A DNA stretch of 64,000 nucleotides from Lithospermum erythrorhizon (Eukaryota; Streptophyta; Magnoliopsida; Boraginales; Boraginaceae), in assembly GCA_019722365.1 (NCBI GenBank), contig JADFUC010000803.1:1-64000 (forward strand). The letters are read 5' to 3'. The notes under the pieces are model-generated. The model searched no databases. It saw nothing but the letters and a program-made list of their open reading frames with translations, and had not been told where the DNA came from. Both the position numbers and the translations under genes were made by a program. Shown in pieces: positions 23,654 through 38,180 of this stretch. The stretch's first letter is position 1; every line of letters begins with the position of its first letter.

Positions 23654-26600
23654 CTAGTTATCTTCTCTATAATCTGGATTCTCTTTCAAGATGATGAAGC
23701 CTTCAAGTATCGGTGATAGTGGAATGTATCTGCACAGGCAGTTCATGTCAATATAAGAAAAACTTATAGACTATGTTAACCATCTAACGAGGAATGAGAA
23801 GGGAAAGGAGTAGTTTATGAGCGAGACACCACGTGAAACCCCCGTATATGACCGGATTACACATACGGGAGGATATTGAGAATCCAACCCCACATTGGTT
23901 GACTAAGAACTTCTGGGTGGACCGATAAGGTCCTAAGCTTTATCTAACCAACTGGTTTTAATATGAACCCTATGAATTCTTAACATAACCTCAGGGAAAC
24001 ATCCACAACCATCCCCCACCCCTCCTTCAGTCCCTTTTTTATGTTGGTTGCAAGTATTCCAAAGTATTCAGAGTATTATTTCTTACTTTTCTGTTGCGAG
24101 TTCAGCTCTATCACCAGCTGCAAGCAGCACAGGGGTAGAGTGAGTCTGGAAGCCAGTAATGGTCTTTGGCCGACCGGCTTGACCAACAACATCAACAGCT
24201 TGACCAACTCGAACAGGTACTGATAAAGGTTTAAGATTTTCATCCACAGTCAACAGCATCCTCGGCTGAAATTGAAACAAATTAATAGATCAAGACCGAG
24301 TCCACGATTGTGCTTGCTGCAAAAAAAAAATTTGTACCCTAACTATTGAAGTAATAGAATATTTGGGTGATACAATATACCTGCATTGCCAGGACTAAGA
24401 AGTACAAGACATAATGGTATTTCCCCAATACGATTGACTTCATATCGAGGCATGCATGAAGCAGAGTAACAATCCCAGCCAGAGCCGTTCTGTAAGTACC
24501 AAGAAATAGAATGGTAAGAAAAGGATAATAGACAGGAAAGTTAACTGTAACGGATCCCAGTCGATGATTTCAAACTTCAAAGAGGTGCTATATTAATAAC
24601 TTATTATGGGCATCTAACTAAAGGGTTTGGTTGAAAAAATCAAGTCATCGTCAACATGCAGTACCAAGTTGGTTTATTGCTTTTTAATACATCTGAAAAA
24701 AGATGAAAATCTAGGATCAAACATGCTTTTTAATCAGCATTCAATTATAGACAGAGACGTCTAGTCTCTTGCAAACATAAAGATGCTCTTTTGACAAATA
24801 TAAAAATTTATTCAACTTTGGTTGCATCTTACCACAACTCAAGTAGCACATATTGAACAAAACCAAGTTGAACAAAACTGGAAAAAGGAAAGATGCACTG
24901 ACTAAGCTAGCAAAACAAATGCTCAGTTTCTTGATCAATATAGAATGATATATGTACAAATTGAGATTGCCAGTCCGGGTGAGCTTTTTTTACCATTGCG
25001 GAAGAAGCTCCAAAAAAAAGCTCACCCAAACACTCTTAATTGGCTCTTGTTTCACTTACGGAGATAACAGGAATCGTTCAGAGTGATAGGGGGATAGTGT
25101 CAGTAGTCCCTTCCCCATATGGACAAGTCCTTGGGCTATGCGAACCTAAAACCACATAATTTGCACATGATAAGCAGAATTCATTGGATATCAAATAGAA
25201 AGTCAAAAAAGTATACACAAGCGAGGACAGCAGAGCATTACACAGAAGAGAAGGCTGGCTTCTTTGTAGTAATAACTTGACAAGTTACGGAGCATGCCAG
25301 CTATTCTGGCATTGTTAGTTCCTGCACCTATCAACCCCAAGGCAACGATAGCAGCCTGCAAAAAATCCAAGCAGATGTGAGTTCCTGTCGATGAGAAAGA
25401 AGGTTGCCAACTTTTAATCAGGCAAAATAAATAGAACTACCATGGCAACTTCTGTATCGGCATCATGGCTAAGCCTGCTTAATGTGTCCATGACATTGAT
25501 CTAAATGAATAAGAAAAAGTGAGCCACAGAAAATTACATGTCAAAACTACGATTCTTAGACAAAAAGATCGCAATAACAATACCTACCTTTGGGTTTGAT
25601 ATGCAAAGTAGAGCCAAAGCTAACGGCACAACCCTTCTTATATTTTGCTCTCCGTACTGCAGTAAGTGTTCTAACGAACGAATGGCCATATCAAGACCTA
25701 ATTCTTCAGCCATTGCTACCATCGCAAGACCAAGTACAGCAGGTCCTTGGTAGGTTTCACCTTTCTCAAGATGCTGTGCACATTGGCCAAGGAAGTGTTG
25801 GACCTGTGTAAAAAAATAGATCAATACATCGTTAGCTAGGAATCTTTTGATAGAAAAACATAATTTTATGGTTATAAAAAGCCTCATTGTTGATGTGATA
25901 ATGGTTAAAAACCTTGAGTACATTCCCAGTTCCAGCATAAGCACAAGAGAGGAGAGTCATGTCACAGTGTTTCCTGATTTTTTCATTGAAAGTTTTTGAG
26001 ACCTCAGCTGTGGCATCCACACTTTCCTATAAAAAAAATTAAATCGACTTATCAATACTGCTGCTTTTGTTAATCAATATTTTTTAAGAAAAATATTACA
26101 TGCATGACTGATAAATGAATGGAAAAATATCCCCTAATTGATCATCACCACTGGAACAATCAACTCTAGTAAACATTATTACCTGCTTGCCAAGGTACAG
26201 GAGACCAAGACCTAGGGTCATGAGTCGCGTGAGTGGCTCTCCGGATTCAGACTCACTTCGTTCCATCAATGCAAATATAATTGCCTGAGCAATCTCTTCA
26301 TTGCAGGAGCCAACATATACAAGCCCGAGCGAGATTGCAGCAAATGCAATCACATCAAGAGATGCTTTTGCATCTCCAACTATGGGAGTCAATTTAGTTT
26401 TAATCTGGTACGGGAACAAAAATTGAACGATGTTATAAGAAGATATATTAAACAAGTCAAAGCAGATTGAAAGTTTGACACAAGATTAGAACTTGCCGAC
26501 AATGTACAAGGGTTGTCACTCTGACAAGTGACAACTGAGGCGAAAATATGCATGTCAATGTTAGAAAAAGAAATCGCAACAGATAATAATAATAATGATA

Positions 26601-29600
26601 ATAATAATAATATGGAACCTGCTCATTCTGAGAACCTGCATATGCCAATCCAAGGCCCATAATAGCACCGATTCTAATACAAGGATCTTCTCTGTCAATG
26701 TATTCCGCGAGAAGAGCCAAAGCCTGGAAGCAAAATTACTTTGTCTTAAGCACATCAACTATGATAAAATGACTGGTAATACAACTGCAAGAAAAACATA
26801 CCGGATCACAGTCATTCTTTATACCACAATTCACAATTCCAACACCTAACAAAGCTCCAGAGATGGTAGGAACGTCGGTGCTATGAAAATATTTGTCAAT
26901 TTGAGCAAGTCCAGAATCAACATCCCAAAGCAGGATCATGCCCTAAAATGTTGAGCACAATAAATACTTTACAAAGAGTATGAACAATAAAGGATTCAGG
27001 GATAATGTATAGTAAAAAATAATATACACTAACCAAGCTAGCTGCGGCACTGATCTTTCCATGTTCCTTATTCTTGAAAAGCCAATTTGGTTGGCTTCCA
27101 CCACTTGAAGATTCTGATGCAACTGTCATCAACTTATCCTGCAGATTAGATAAACACGCACAAAATTAAAATCTATAAGCGTGCCAGGAAAAAATTCTAA
27201 CCACATGAAGAATTACCTGACCAAATCCAGCATTTACGAATGCATTGACAAATGTTGCCGCCAAATTCTGTCTGGCTGAATCGACACTTGCGCCTGAGCT
27301 GGCCCTTCCATCAAGGAGATGTGCCTAACAGATATACATGAGAATGTTCGTAAATGATGGTTTCAAGATATCAAATAATCAACCTTGGACTCTTCGGCAG
27401 ATAAGGCTAGCAGAATCCAGCTTAACAGGAACTAAGAACTTCAAGCATAGTCAGATATAATAGGTCAGGGGATATGCAAACCTTGTAAATATCCTCAGGA
27501 GTCTTAGCTTCCATGACCTCAATATCACGGGCAAGTGTAAGATAACCTTCACTTAGTTTAGTGTTATTGACAATTTCCTGCAATCCCTCTCTTTCTTGAT
27601 CATCTGCACACATCTCTTCATCAAGTTCAAAGGTAATACCCTGCCATGAAAAGCATAAATAGAAGCCATTCAAATGAAAAATAGTGCTACTAAAAACAGA
27701 GTGTTGATGTTATTTATCATATTAGGTTTAACTTGAAATATTATAACAAAAGGCAATGAAGAGATATCAGTGACCAAAATGACACGATCTATTTTGTTGG
27801 GTAATTGTGGGTTGGGGGCTGTGCTACAATCTGAGTGGCAGATCACAAGGGACACAAATTCAAAAAATGAAGATATTAGCCACATCCATTGTTTTGAGAA
27901 GATTCTACGAATTGATGCATGTATTTTCAGAAATAATGTTACTGGTCTTCCCAACTTAGCATATTCTGACTTCGGCCTGTAGAACTGAACGTCCTGAATT
28001 AATGATAGATTAATAACAAAACTTGTTAGGTTTACTGTACAATTTGCTGTTTAATCTCCCTTCCCAATTAGAAAGGAACCCACCACTAGTACCAAAATCT
28101 AACATCAATAAACTTTTAACCTTTATCCTTTTCGACACTTAGTGTTATCACTAAGTTCTGCTCAAATATGAAACAACCCTTTATGTAATATATGATTTGT
28201 TTTACTTATTTAATTATATTATTATGCAGCAATGACTTCAATGTTAGCTAACACATCACCTTGTACGAAGAGAGTAGCGAAATTTTTTACATGCTGAATC
28301 ATCAAATTAACTTGATAAATAATTACGCAATGCACTCACAAATTGATACATTTTGCGGAGGTATCAAATCCAAGACTTACCTGTCGAGCAAGGATGAAAC
28401 AGAACTGCTGCTTCCTCTGGAGATCACCGCAAGAAGTAAATACCTGCTTTACATACTGTTGGCAAACATAAAAAGAAGTCAGACCAATCTCTATTGAAAA
28501 TAAAAGATCTTCAGTTTTAATATGAAATATAACAAAATTGCCTTTATATGATCAAAATTCAAGACTATGTAGTTCAGAGAATGCAAACCTGCATGTTGTC
28601 AAGGTATAATGCAATCTGAAGAGCACTTGGATATTCCTCGAATTTCAGGTAAATCATATATGCAATATCCAAGACTAATGTGTCATCAGGTCCAGGAAGA
28701 TATCTGTAAGAAAATTCCAAGCTCATGAGGATAGTATAGAAAGAAAAAACAAAGAATGGAACAAGTGGATGAAACATCAAATATGACAGAACAAGTGGAT
28801 GAAAGATCAAATATGAACATTGAGAAAACAGACGCACATGATAGGAGCAGAACAAAAGGTTTTTAGAAATGGATCATTGTGTAAAGAGAAAATCTGGTGA
28901 TGTACCAGTTCAAATGACATAAGAACAACACATTATCTATGAACAAGCATGAGCCAACAGCTAATTAACTCATATGTTAACAATACTCACTGAATACAGA
29001 ATTGATAACATTGGCTAAAGCTTTCATGTCAAATGACAGTGAGAGCAATGTCGCAAAAGAGAAAGGAGCTATATAAAGTATGCTAAAAAAAACATCATCG
29101 GTTACTATCACCCTCTTACTTAGCAGAGTGTGTAAGGTAACGGCAAGTCCTTGTGTAATTTGTCTTGTCCACATGTTCCACTAAAAGATCTAGATCTTCA
29201 ACCTGTACACAATAAAAGGGGTCATTCATATACAATTAACTTAAAACCAAGCAAATCATGAGGATCTTAATATCCAGAAAACAGTACCTCCATCAAAAGA
29301 TCTACAGCTTCAGGTTCAGCATTATGCTGCAAAAGAAAAAGGATGTGGCATAAATAATGTGTAGGAGTGTAAGGTATCATGAATTATTCTTACACATCGT
29401 TAACCTGAGATTTCCAAATAAATATCAGTTGTACTGTGAGTACAATGAAATTATGATAATGGAATCAAATTAAATACCTTCATATGAAATGCAACAATCT
29501 GTTGTACAAGCCCCATTAAATCCTCTATTGTAGCCTCTTCACTCTGGAATTTTATAGTAGCAACAATGTTAAGCATGGTCTATTGGAGCACTTGCAGACG

Positions 29601-32600
29601 ATGTATATTATATCAAAAGTAGTTAGAGATGACATTAAAGATTTCTATACAAAACAGATCAATAGGGGCATCTATGACCCTTTAAAACATATGTCAGCTA
29701 AAAAATGCACTAATCCACAGAATGCAACATTTGAAATTTGATCTGATCATTGCCAATACATATCAAACAATAATAAATAAATAAATAAGACGTGTTGGAT
29801 CATATGAAACTCAGGCATGCACTATGGGGTCTTATAAAACGAATTCATATTCATCTCCAAGATGATGTAGTACAATCAAAAGCTCTAACCTGGCATTTAG
29901 CATATTCTTGAGAAATTTCCCCAGCCAAGTTCCTGATAGTATAAAGAATAGAGATATTCACAATGCTATTACTAACATAAAATCAATTTCTGAAGTTCTA
30001 CCAATCATACAAAACATAAAACCAAGTTCTGATCACAATATAGTGTGTCAATATATGCAACCTTGGTCAATTGCTTAAGAATCATACACTTAATAATGTC
30101 TATCATCTGATCTCATTTAATCTTCTTTATACCTAAATTTTACTAAAAAACTATGATACCATGGAGTACTATTTAGTATATAGACATAATCAATTTTTTA
30201 TGAAGTTGATAGTTAGATGGGCATCTTTTAAATTTATAGATGTAGATAGCTTCTCTGAAGGAAGAAGGGGGGGTTGGGGGTTATGAAGCACATTCCTGAG
30301 CATACATATATGTAGCCTAACAATAACTTGTAATTAATTATTATATGTTAAAATACTACGTAAACAACATCAAGCACTCACAGCTACTGAAGGGATCGGA
30401 CTCACCTGACATATTCATGACCCCATGAACCGATATCACCTTCTGAACCTAGCAATCTGTACTTTAGACTTTCCTGCAGTAATCAAGGGAAAAGTCATGA
30501 AAAATTACATAACATAATATTCAGTTTCTTATTTATAATATGGAACCTCAAATCTGTACAAAAACAGATTAAATAGCAAAAAACCATGGTAGTTAAAACA
30601 ATCACCACAAAAAATTGTGGTAACTGACCAGCATAAATAAAAATCAAAATTCCAGTTACATACCCTTTCTCCCTCAGCAGACATTGTTAAGGCCAAAACA
30701 GACAGTATATCAGCTAGTAATCTCTGCAAGCATGAGATCAGTTTGTATTGATTGTTAGCAAGAAAATGAATAATCTGCTTAAGTTCGGTTTGGTTCATTA
30801 GTGAAATAAAATTTTCAGTCCCGACACTCTAAAGACTCCTTATTCAAGCTTTGGCACCTTTAAATCAAAGTCTGTCATCTTCTCGTAGTAATTCTTTAAT
30901 GTTCCATAATGAGGACGCAAAAATTTCAGTGGCTTCGGAACAGATGTCATTGAGCTTGTTGAAGTTCTTATTTCTAGCCTGCCAAAGAAAACTCAGTTTA
31001 ATAATAATTGGAAAAAATAAGATAGTCAGAGCTAACAGGTCTTTTCCCAATTATCAATAGATTACTATTTAGTAGATAGAGCATATTTCCAAGTAGTCCG
31101 AGTTAACTACTGTGATTGAGTTACGGCAGGCTCAGTTTAAGCATACTCATAACAGATAGCTTCACATACCATGTCCTCCCCAGTAGTTATCCACTAATCC
31201 TATTACTTAATTGTATGGGAACTTCCCCTAATATGAAACAGTGCAGGCTACGCATATATTAATATTTTAAATGATTAATACAACAGCAAAAAACAAACAG
31301 TGATACTGAATCGATGAATAACTAATTGCCAAAGGCATCAACCACCAAATTGCAACATGGGCAGCTAAACGTACGTTTCATGCACATAATGATTTGTCGA
31401 ATATTTAAACTCAAAACTGATGTATATATATGAATATCAGCAGGTAACAAATGTTGAGAAAGAATGCTTAGTTCGTCCTCTTCTAACAGGACATTAAACA
31501 CCTAGGAGCTAACCTTCAACAGGGTATAATATTGAGTGTAAAGTTTTACAGGCATACACTTGAGTCAATATGAGCCTTCAGATGCAGTCACGCATAATAA
31601 TACTTCTAAATAATCACAGAAAAAAATCCCAAAAATTGTTTCTTAAGTTGCTCAAGGTATGACCTCCTTTACAAACAATTATCATCCAGGACGACTTCGG
31701 GACCACATGACAAGAATCCTATTGCCAAAATATTCCATATGCACAATCCTATAACCAAATCAATTAAAATGCATAAAGCTGACATACCAAAAAATAACTT
31801 ATTTAACAGGTTAAGTACCTCATGCTCTCAAGAGCCACCTTTTGCAAGCCAGGATCGGGATCCTGAACCCTCTCGACATACAACTCTAGCTGTTGCTTCA
31901 AGGCGAGATCCTCCTCTGACTACACCCAATGAAAAGTACCAAAAAGATTCATCGTAACCAATTATATACAGTAATGTGGCATAGTTTTCAATTGTCAAAA
32001 TTAGAATAAGGAAATGGTAGCCTTAATTGACACACATAACATTGATTTGAATCAAAATTATCGTGTTAATGGTACTTTTGTTAGGTTTTCCACCGAATAC
32101 TACCACCATTCCAATTTAACTGGGAGGTTTAATTTAACAATTCAAATTAATCAGAATCAACTCTAAAATAATATTATTTAGATCATTATTGATTAATGTT
32201 CAACATTTCAACATATTAGTATCTAATTGTATTAATGTTTTGATAAAATCACACTTAAATAATCAATTATTAATTCGCAATCGAGTTTGTCTTCCAATGT
32301 CAACATTAACAAATTTTGTGGACTTAATAGATAGACACAAGTTTAATTTGAATCAAAAATATCATGTCAATAGTAAAGTATATTGAAATAATCATATATG
32401 ATATATTTTTCTCAGAATAAGATACTCTCAAGTTTGTATTCCTCCAATTCTCTCGTGTTTTAATCTCGACCATCGAAATCTCAATCACAAGTATTCACAT
32501 TTAGAGTGTCATTTTTGTAAATATCAGTTTTCTTCATTTTATATACCACCTGAAAGAACTGTAGAGAAGATAATTGGAAATTTCCAAACAAACATTTTCA

Positions 32601-33159
32601 ACGAAATCTTTCAATATCTTATTTGACACAATATTGTTCAAAATTTAATAAGTCAACAATAAAAATTCAAAATTGGACAATCATTTAGGAATGCAGTGAG
32701 TATATGTTATATAAATATTGAGTTCAAACTTAAAAATGAATGATCCATCAAAATTAATGTCTTTTGTCTGAAATTTAACCCACACAACTTTTAATTTGAA
32801 GTTACGCTATATCATTTTACCTATGAAAATTATGCCAAAAAATACTATATCTCATTTCCCAATTTTTAACAAAATTGATCTTATTTGGAATAAGAAATTG
32901 AATTGAATTTGTAATAAAATTAGATAAAATATACACAAAGAAAGGGGAACAAACAAGCACTGCCCCTCCAGCTCGCTGCCCTGGGAAAATTATGTCTAAC
33001 GACTGGGTATACACAAGTAATACTGTTCGACGTAAGTTATCCATAAATTGAAAAGTGATTAATGCTTTTTGGGACAAATGAAGGATTAACAACAGAACTT
33101 ACGAGATCTTCATCTTTATTTTCATCCTTCTTCTTCTTATTGTCCTTCGCGTACAACCC
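23654..33159 (-). CDS. RPN1: 26S proteasome regulatory subunit RPN1 (PSMD2), 25 coding exons, start codon not found
   Basis: RPN1 is the non-ATPase scaffold of the proteasome base; it docks ubiquitin, UBL shuttle receptors and Ubp6. Exons (minus strand, 5' to 3'): 33103-33159, 31819-31919, 30858-30978, 30664-30723, 30406-30473, 29890-29932, 29478-29543, 29288-29326, 29120-29202, 28589-28703, 28381-28455, 27482-27640, 27217-27324, 27034-27138, 26802-26942, 26619-26723, 26183-26404, 25913-26026, 25588-25803, 25441-25500, 25242-25355, 25060-25145, 24381-24489, 24087-24265, 23654-23729. All junctions are GT/AG; the 30858 donor (GTGCCA) is weak. Together they give 873 codons in one frame, ending REDN. 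PC repeats are plain, e.g. [33 protein letters not shown] and [11 protein letters not shown]. The first exon gives [15 protein letters not shown] then SEEDLALKQ, the expected lysine-rich N-terminus, but a TAA at 33160-33162 precedes it in frame and no ATG is available. Plant RPN1 is about 890 aa, so only about 20 N-terminal residues are unaccounted for. Confidence 0.95.
23855..24010. mobile_element. Possible small LTR/TRIM-type insertion in the last RPN1 intron
   Basis: Inside the last intron is 'gagaatccaaccccacattg' followed by 'gttgactaagaac' and a 'gataaggtcctaagcttta' tail. This is the kind of short LTR sequence (AATCCCACATTGG...) common in small plant LTR elements. Ends and target duplication were not found. 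Confidence 0.3.
24977..25027. repeat. Perfect 15-bp inverted repeat in an RPN1 intron
   Basis: GGGTGAGCTTTTTTT at 24977-24991 is exactly complementary to 25013-25027, with a 21-base loop. It lies in the intron between the exons at 25060-25145 and 24381-24489. It could be a tiny MITE or a transcript hairpin. Confidence 0.8.
26583..26612. repeat. (ATA)n microsatellite in an RPN1 intron
   Basis: About nine TAA/ATA units with one GAT interruption, in the intron just downstream (transcript sense) of the 26619-26723 exon. It is a candidate polymorphic marker. Confidence 0.85.
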
Positions 33160-35780
33160 TTACTGCATGTCTGGATCCGGAGATAATAAACTTTTTCCAA
33201 CAAAAAAATATAAAGAGCTCAATGTTATACAAACCCTAAGAGGAGGACTACAACTTTTTCTTCTTTTTTCTCTTTGTTCTTGCTTTTGTTTACTTTGTCT
33301 GTTGAGTTTGATCTAACTATTTAGTAAGATAATTTTATTGCTGCAACCACCAATCCATACCACTCATGCAACAAGCCAAATATCTGCAATTCAATCTATC
33401 TAAAATGAAAAGATCTAATATTCAACACATATCCAATTCATACTAAATTTCATAATAAAAATCACATCTTCTGCTCAAATGCTAACCGCCACAATTCAAT
33501 AATCAACCTCATCTCCTTCCATGACCACCACTATCACCAATACACCACAATGAACTCAGATCGCCATCAACGCAGATCTTTTCTCTCCGAAAATTCACAC
33601 CATTACATCTCTTCTCACGCTTCCTCAAATCTATCATCAAATTCCTCCTATTTTTGTCAATTTTCCACAACGCCTTCTCTCGTCAATCCTCACTATATCG
33701 TGATTTATTTGCTAATTGTCCAATTTTGAATTTGATATTTTATTGAATTCTTCTAATTAATTCTATTATTTTTCAGATAAGTTGTTAAGTACGGTATGTA
33801 TCAAATGATTTTCACTTGTTGCTGATTCACTATTACCTGTATTTGGCTTAACTGAATCGACAATCTTCAAAACACATTTGGGTACCTTCATGAAATAAGT
33901 TCTATAATCTAAACTTAAATATATATATTATTGCCAATATGTCTCTTTTCCCACTAGCATATTCACTGGATTGTAGAACTATTTGGCTAACTACTTTTTT
34001 ACTTGATCAGTCTGGTCGGGATTCTAAGAAGGGGCGTATTATTGTTCAATCTTCAAACAAAAAAAATTTCGTGTATATATATATATATATTATGCTAATT
34101 GTTGATGCATAAATTTGAATTGTAGAGTTTAGTATTAATTTTAGTTTTTTAATAATATAGGAAATATGTGTTCATATAATCAAGTGAATAGAATAAAAGG
34201 ATTGAGTGTCTTGTAAAGAACATTTGTTTATGATTATATGTTTTATTGCTTATATGCTGAAAGTAAAAAATGTTGTATCCTCATCAAATAGTTGAATATC
34301 ATTTTACCATTATGTCATGATTTATTTATGTGAAGAATTCATTAAATAACCAAGATTATTATTTTATATTTATATATTTAAATGAAACTAATAACTACAA
34401 TTAACCAAGAAATTAAACATCGCTTAGATATAATTTATTCCAATTTGACCTTTATTGGATATAAAGAAGATTGAGCAAATTGAAAGGATTTATCAACGAC
34501 ACAGGCTTATGACATTTATTTTGAATTGAGACCAATAATTACATTCATGTTGTTGGAACTTGTCATATTTAAAATCAGTTTCATGTTTTAAATGATTTTA
34601 TTCTTCATCGAGTATTATTCTCACCTTGACCTCTACATACCTCGCTTTGATGATTAAATTGAAAACAAAGATAACTACTAATGTGACATGCAAAGAAACC
34701 ATGAAGACACATTTAATAACTAAAAGTTAATTTTGTAGTAAATTGTTTCACCACATTGATAAATCTTCAATCATGTTTATTTTGCAACACAAACAAATTA
34801 AGGCACACACATACAAACACTAGAAACAGTGCAAAAGACTGGCTGTCCTCAAATAAAAAAGCCAACTCTACAAATCATCATCAACAAAATGCAACAAACA
34901 CTGTGAAATCAAGATTATTATTTTCAATCTGTCATCCCGTGAGCAACACCCGACAACAGGCAAATTTAATTTAGAATTTAGCTGTAGAAGGAGCGCGCAA
35001 ACTAAGCTTCTAATTTGGCTCCTTCGAATCACCAAAAGGGACAGAATTTGATAATCAAACCTCACCCAAAAATTGTCCAGAAAAGCAACCAAAACTGATA
35101 AGAAATTCCCAAATCAATCCAAATTGTCCATAAATACAAAGAAGAGCACCACAAACACGAGATGTAACACTCAACCCGCCTCCACCACATCGTCAGCTTT
35201 CTAAATCATAGATGCCTCCTCTACCAACCTAACATCAAATCTCAAGCAAATCACCCCAACAACCTGCAAAACACAACTCAAAATATGATTTAACCTACCC
35301 AAGAACTATAACCAAATTCCTCAAACCCGATTAGAAAACAAGTTAAACTATCATAAATTCAATCTCGATCTCAGACATAAAATAATATTCAAAACCTTTT
35401 GGTTCTACCGGCTTAGATAATAATATGAGTTCAAATATACACTTTCTCAATATCAAAATATATTTGCAATCGAACTTATAATTCATTATTATATTTGTAC
35501 TCAAATGGATGTTCCTAGAGTACACATGTACTCTATAAATGTAGTATTCAAACTAAGAAATATATTTTTAAAGATATACGCATCAAATGGGTGTAACTGA
35601 GTATATATGTGTATTCTAAATACATTTAAAGACATTTCTTAATAGATATAAAGATTTTATAAAATATATATGTATCAAATGTGTGTGTTCTATACAATAA
35701 TTTAAACATATGATATGATTTAGATTTTATAAAGTATACATATACTAAACGTGCCATCGGAAAGACATATACTATAACAT
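33160..35780. other. RPN1 upstream region, no gene seen
   Basis: Holds the RPN1 5' leader and promoter, whose limits I cannot fix. The minus strand between 33163 and 33240 is open and includes SPDPDMQ before the TAA, similar to the MAPDP-type start of plant RPN1 but with no ATG. Further right is a (TA)n run at 34073-34090. Around 35201-35263 a 20-codon open piece preceded by a TTTTGCAG acceptor on the minus strand could be a terminal exon of an interrupted gene, but it is too short to support. Confidence 0.4.
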
Positions 35781-38180
35781 CAGAACGACCCGCCCTGTGT
35801 CTTAAGTTCTCGAGGCGACCGTCTAAATCCCTGACACTGTAATCACCAATCGTTTCGATGACTCAAATTTAAAAGACACTGCCTCAAACAATTCAATAAA
35901 ATAATATACAACTGGACAAAAAATAATTTTAAGAAAAGAATCCATCGCGTATTCTAACTACGTAATATCAACCAATATACAAATATATCTCCTCCGCATA
36001 AAATATCAACGTGCGATGTACCAAAAATCCCCAAAATAATAAAACAATATAGACAACCGAACTACAATCCAAACAAAAATAACGAGATCGCTATGATTAA
36101 CTACCACCCAGCTCTAAAGATCACCCAGCAAGTCCGAAGATCTTTAACAACACCAATTGCCAACCTTAGCAGAACAAATCACGCCCATGTGAGAATGGGG
36201 GTGTGTCGCGGCCTTAGTGAATATATATCTCAAGAAATCTAAATTAACCCTCCAATCATGCATAGTAACAAAAGCAATGATATCGCATAAGGTCAGCTTG
36301 GGCAAGAAAGATATTTATTCAATCCAAGATCTTAATACACGTTTATTAATTTAAGCATATGTTCATAACGCTACTACTATAAACATTCCAAGACGACGGC
36401 AATCAACACAACATACGCATATTTCTGCAAGAAAAGATCAGAATAATACTCAACAATCACTGACTTTACTCTATCAACCTATAAGCACTTACATCACAAC
36501 TCAACAACTAATCAACCAAAGAACTCACCAACTCCAAATACCTTTATCAACTCAACAACTCACCAACTCAAGAACTCAACAACTCAATCAACTCAATATA
36601 ACCGATTTCAACTAACGCGCATATAATCAACCTCAACCTCGTGGGGAGGAAACAGTCCCACATGTTTTATCACCATCTAAAACACTATGGTATGGACAAA
36701 TACCTATAATACAACTCAACATACATCATCAACTCATATAAAACTCTTCCTAATACGACTCAACATCACCTCAAAAACACCTGCATTTACCTTTACGACC
36801 ATTGCATTGACAACCTAACTCAACTCCACAATTCATATTCAACATACAATTTAACACAAAGTCATTATTGCCATATCCGCAATCAAGTAGTATCAAATAC
36901 GAGAAATACCACCTTTGGCCAAAGAACGAACTACCGCCTATTAGTCCATCGTGACTCTTAGCACGCCGCCTAATCAAAACACCGAGATAAAAATTACTAC
37001 TTACTACCATATTAACAATTCTATTTAGCTTATCTATCCAACTTAACGACCGCTTTGGGGCTTACCAATTATAACTGCTGAAAAGATTACTAATGAAGTT
37101 GCAAACCGGCTAATAAACGATACAAAATTGTTACTCATATTTCAACCCAATCGGCCATCACTCCCTCCAAACGCTAACACTTTAAACAACTTCTATTTAA
37201 CCAAAAATCGACTTATTCTAAACCAATATATTCATCATTAATCACCTAAATTTCAAATATCCAAAATACTACTCACTTTACCCAACTAATCTTAACATAA
37301 TCTCCACCAACCACACAAAAACCACAACTCAAACTCCAAAATATCTCTAACAAAGTCCATTAACATACTCAAGAACTAAGATTTGATTTGGGAAAAAAGC
37401 TCAACCCAAAAAACAACTAACTTATTCCACAAATTTCAACCACAAAATCGACATTCTAATCACTTCTAACCTAATATTCAAGCCTAAGCGATACATCTCT
37501 ACCATTTTAAAGTCTCAAAAGTCAAATCACAAAAGTCACTAAAACTAAACTTATAAAAACGAATAACTATAACTCAAAATGCCGAAGACGGAAGATAAAA
37601 ATTATATACTGATAATCAAAGAGACGATGAACAAGATACTGGAGCCGAATCAAGAACAAGATTCCACCAAGAAACGAAAAAACCAAGATAGTGGAAGCAG
37701 GGAGTGGGGGTCTGGCCTTAATGGAGGAGCGAGTGAGTCTGTGATTTGATAATGATGATAGCAGTGATGCTAGAGTTTGGGGTAAAGAGATTTATGAAAA
37801 TGTTTAAGTCCTGGCTTTTGGCTTTCTGCTTAATTTATCTTCTCGATTTAATAAATAATAACCTCTAGAATATAAACTTAACTTACCCCAAATAATACAA
37901 TAATGCACATACGAATCTTGCTATTACAGCTTCACTACATCTAATAAAATTTCGCCGAAATTCCTAACTCAACAACCACGAAAGACTCTCATGTGTAACA
38001 CCCAAGCCTATATAATACGCAAAACAAAACAACTACTTAATAACTTACCCCCACGCGAAAAGTTCGCAGAATTACTTCCTCATATCATCCTGCCTTGCGT
38101 TTCACCCCACGCTAGTTCCTCCACAACACTTCACTAACACCCTGCTAACACCTTCCCGAGAACTCGGTTTCTGTTTCATA
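35781..38180 (-). mobile_element. Truncated gypsy element: 3' LTR plus chromodomain stub
   Basis: 35781-37934 aligns with the 5928-8072 LTR. The left end is AGAACGACCCGCCCTG, 'aaaagacactg' follows at about 35872, and 'caaccgaactacaatccaaa' lies near 36055. On the minus strand the LTR starts TGAAGCTGTAATAG at 37934, after TTTTATTAGATGTAG, the polypurine-tract position. Beyond it 37935-38180 matches the last part of the internal region, including a worn DDMRK...CELFA chromodomain end. The rest of the element is missing, so this is a deletion remnant. Confidence 0.75.

Noticed and set aside
25534..25944. 136-codon frame on the minus strand as a separate gene
   Set aside because: It is an RPN1 exon (25588-25803) read through into its flanking introns.
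35201..35263. Possible terminal exon on the minus strand (20 codons after TTTTGCAG)
   Set aside because: Too short to be distinguished from chance, with no upstream exon recognised.
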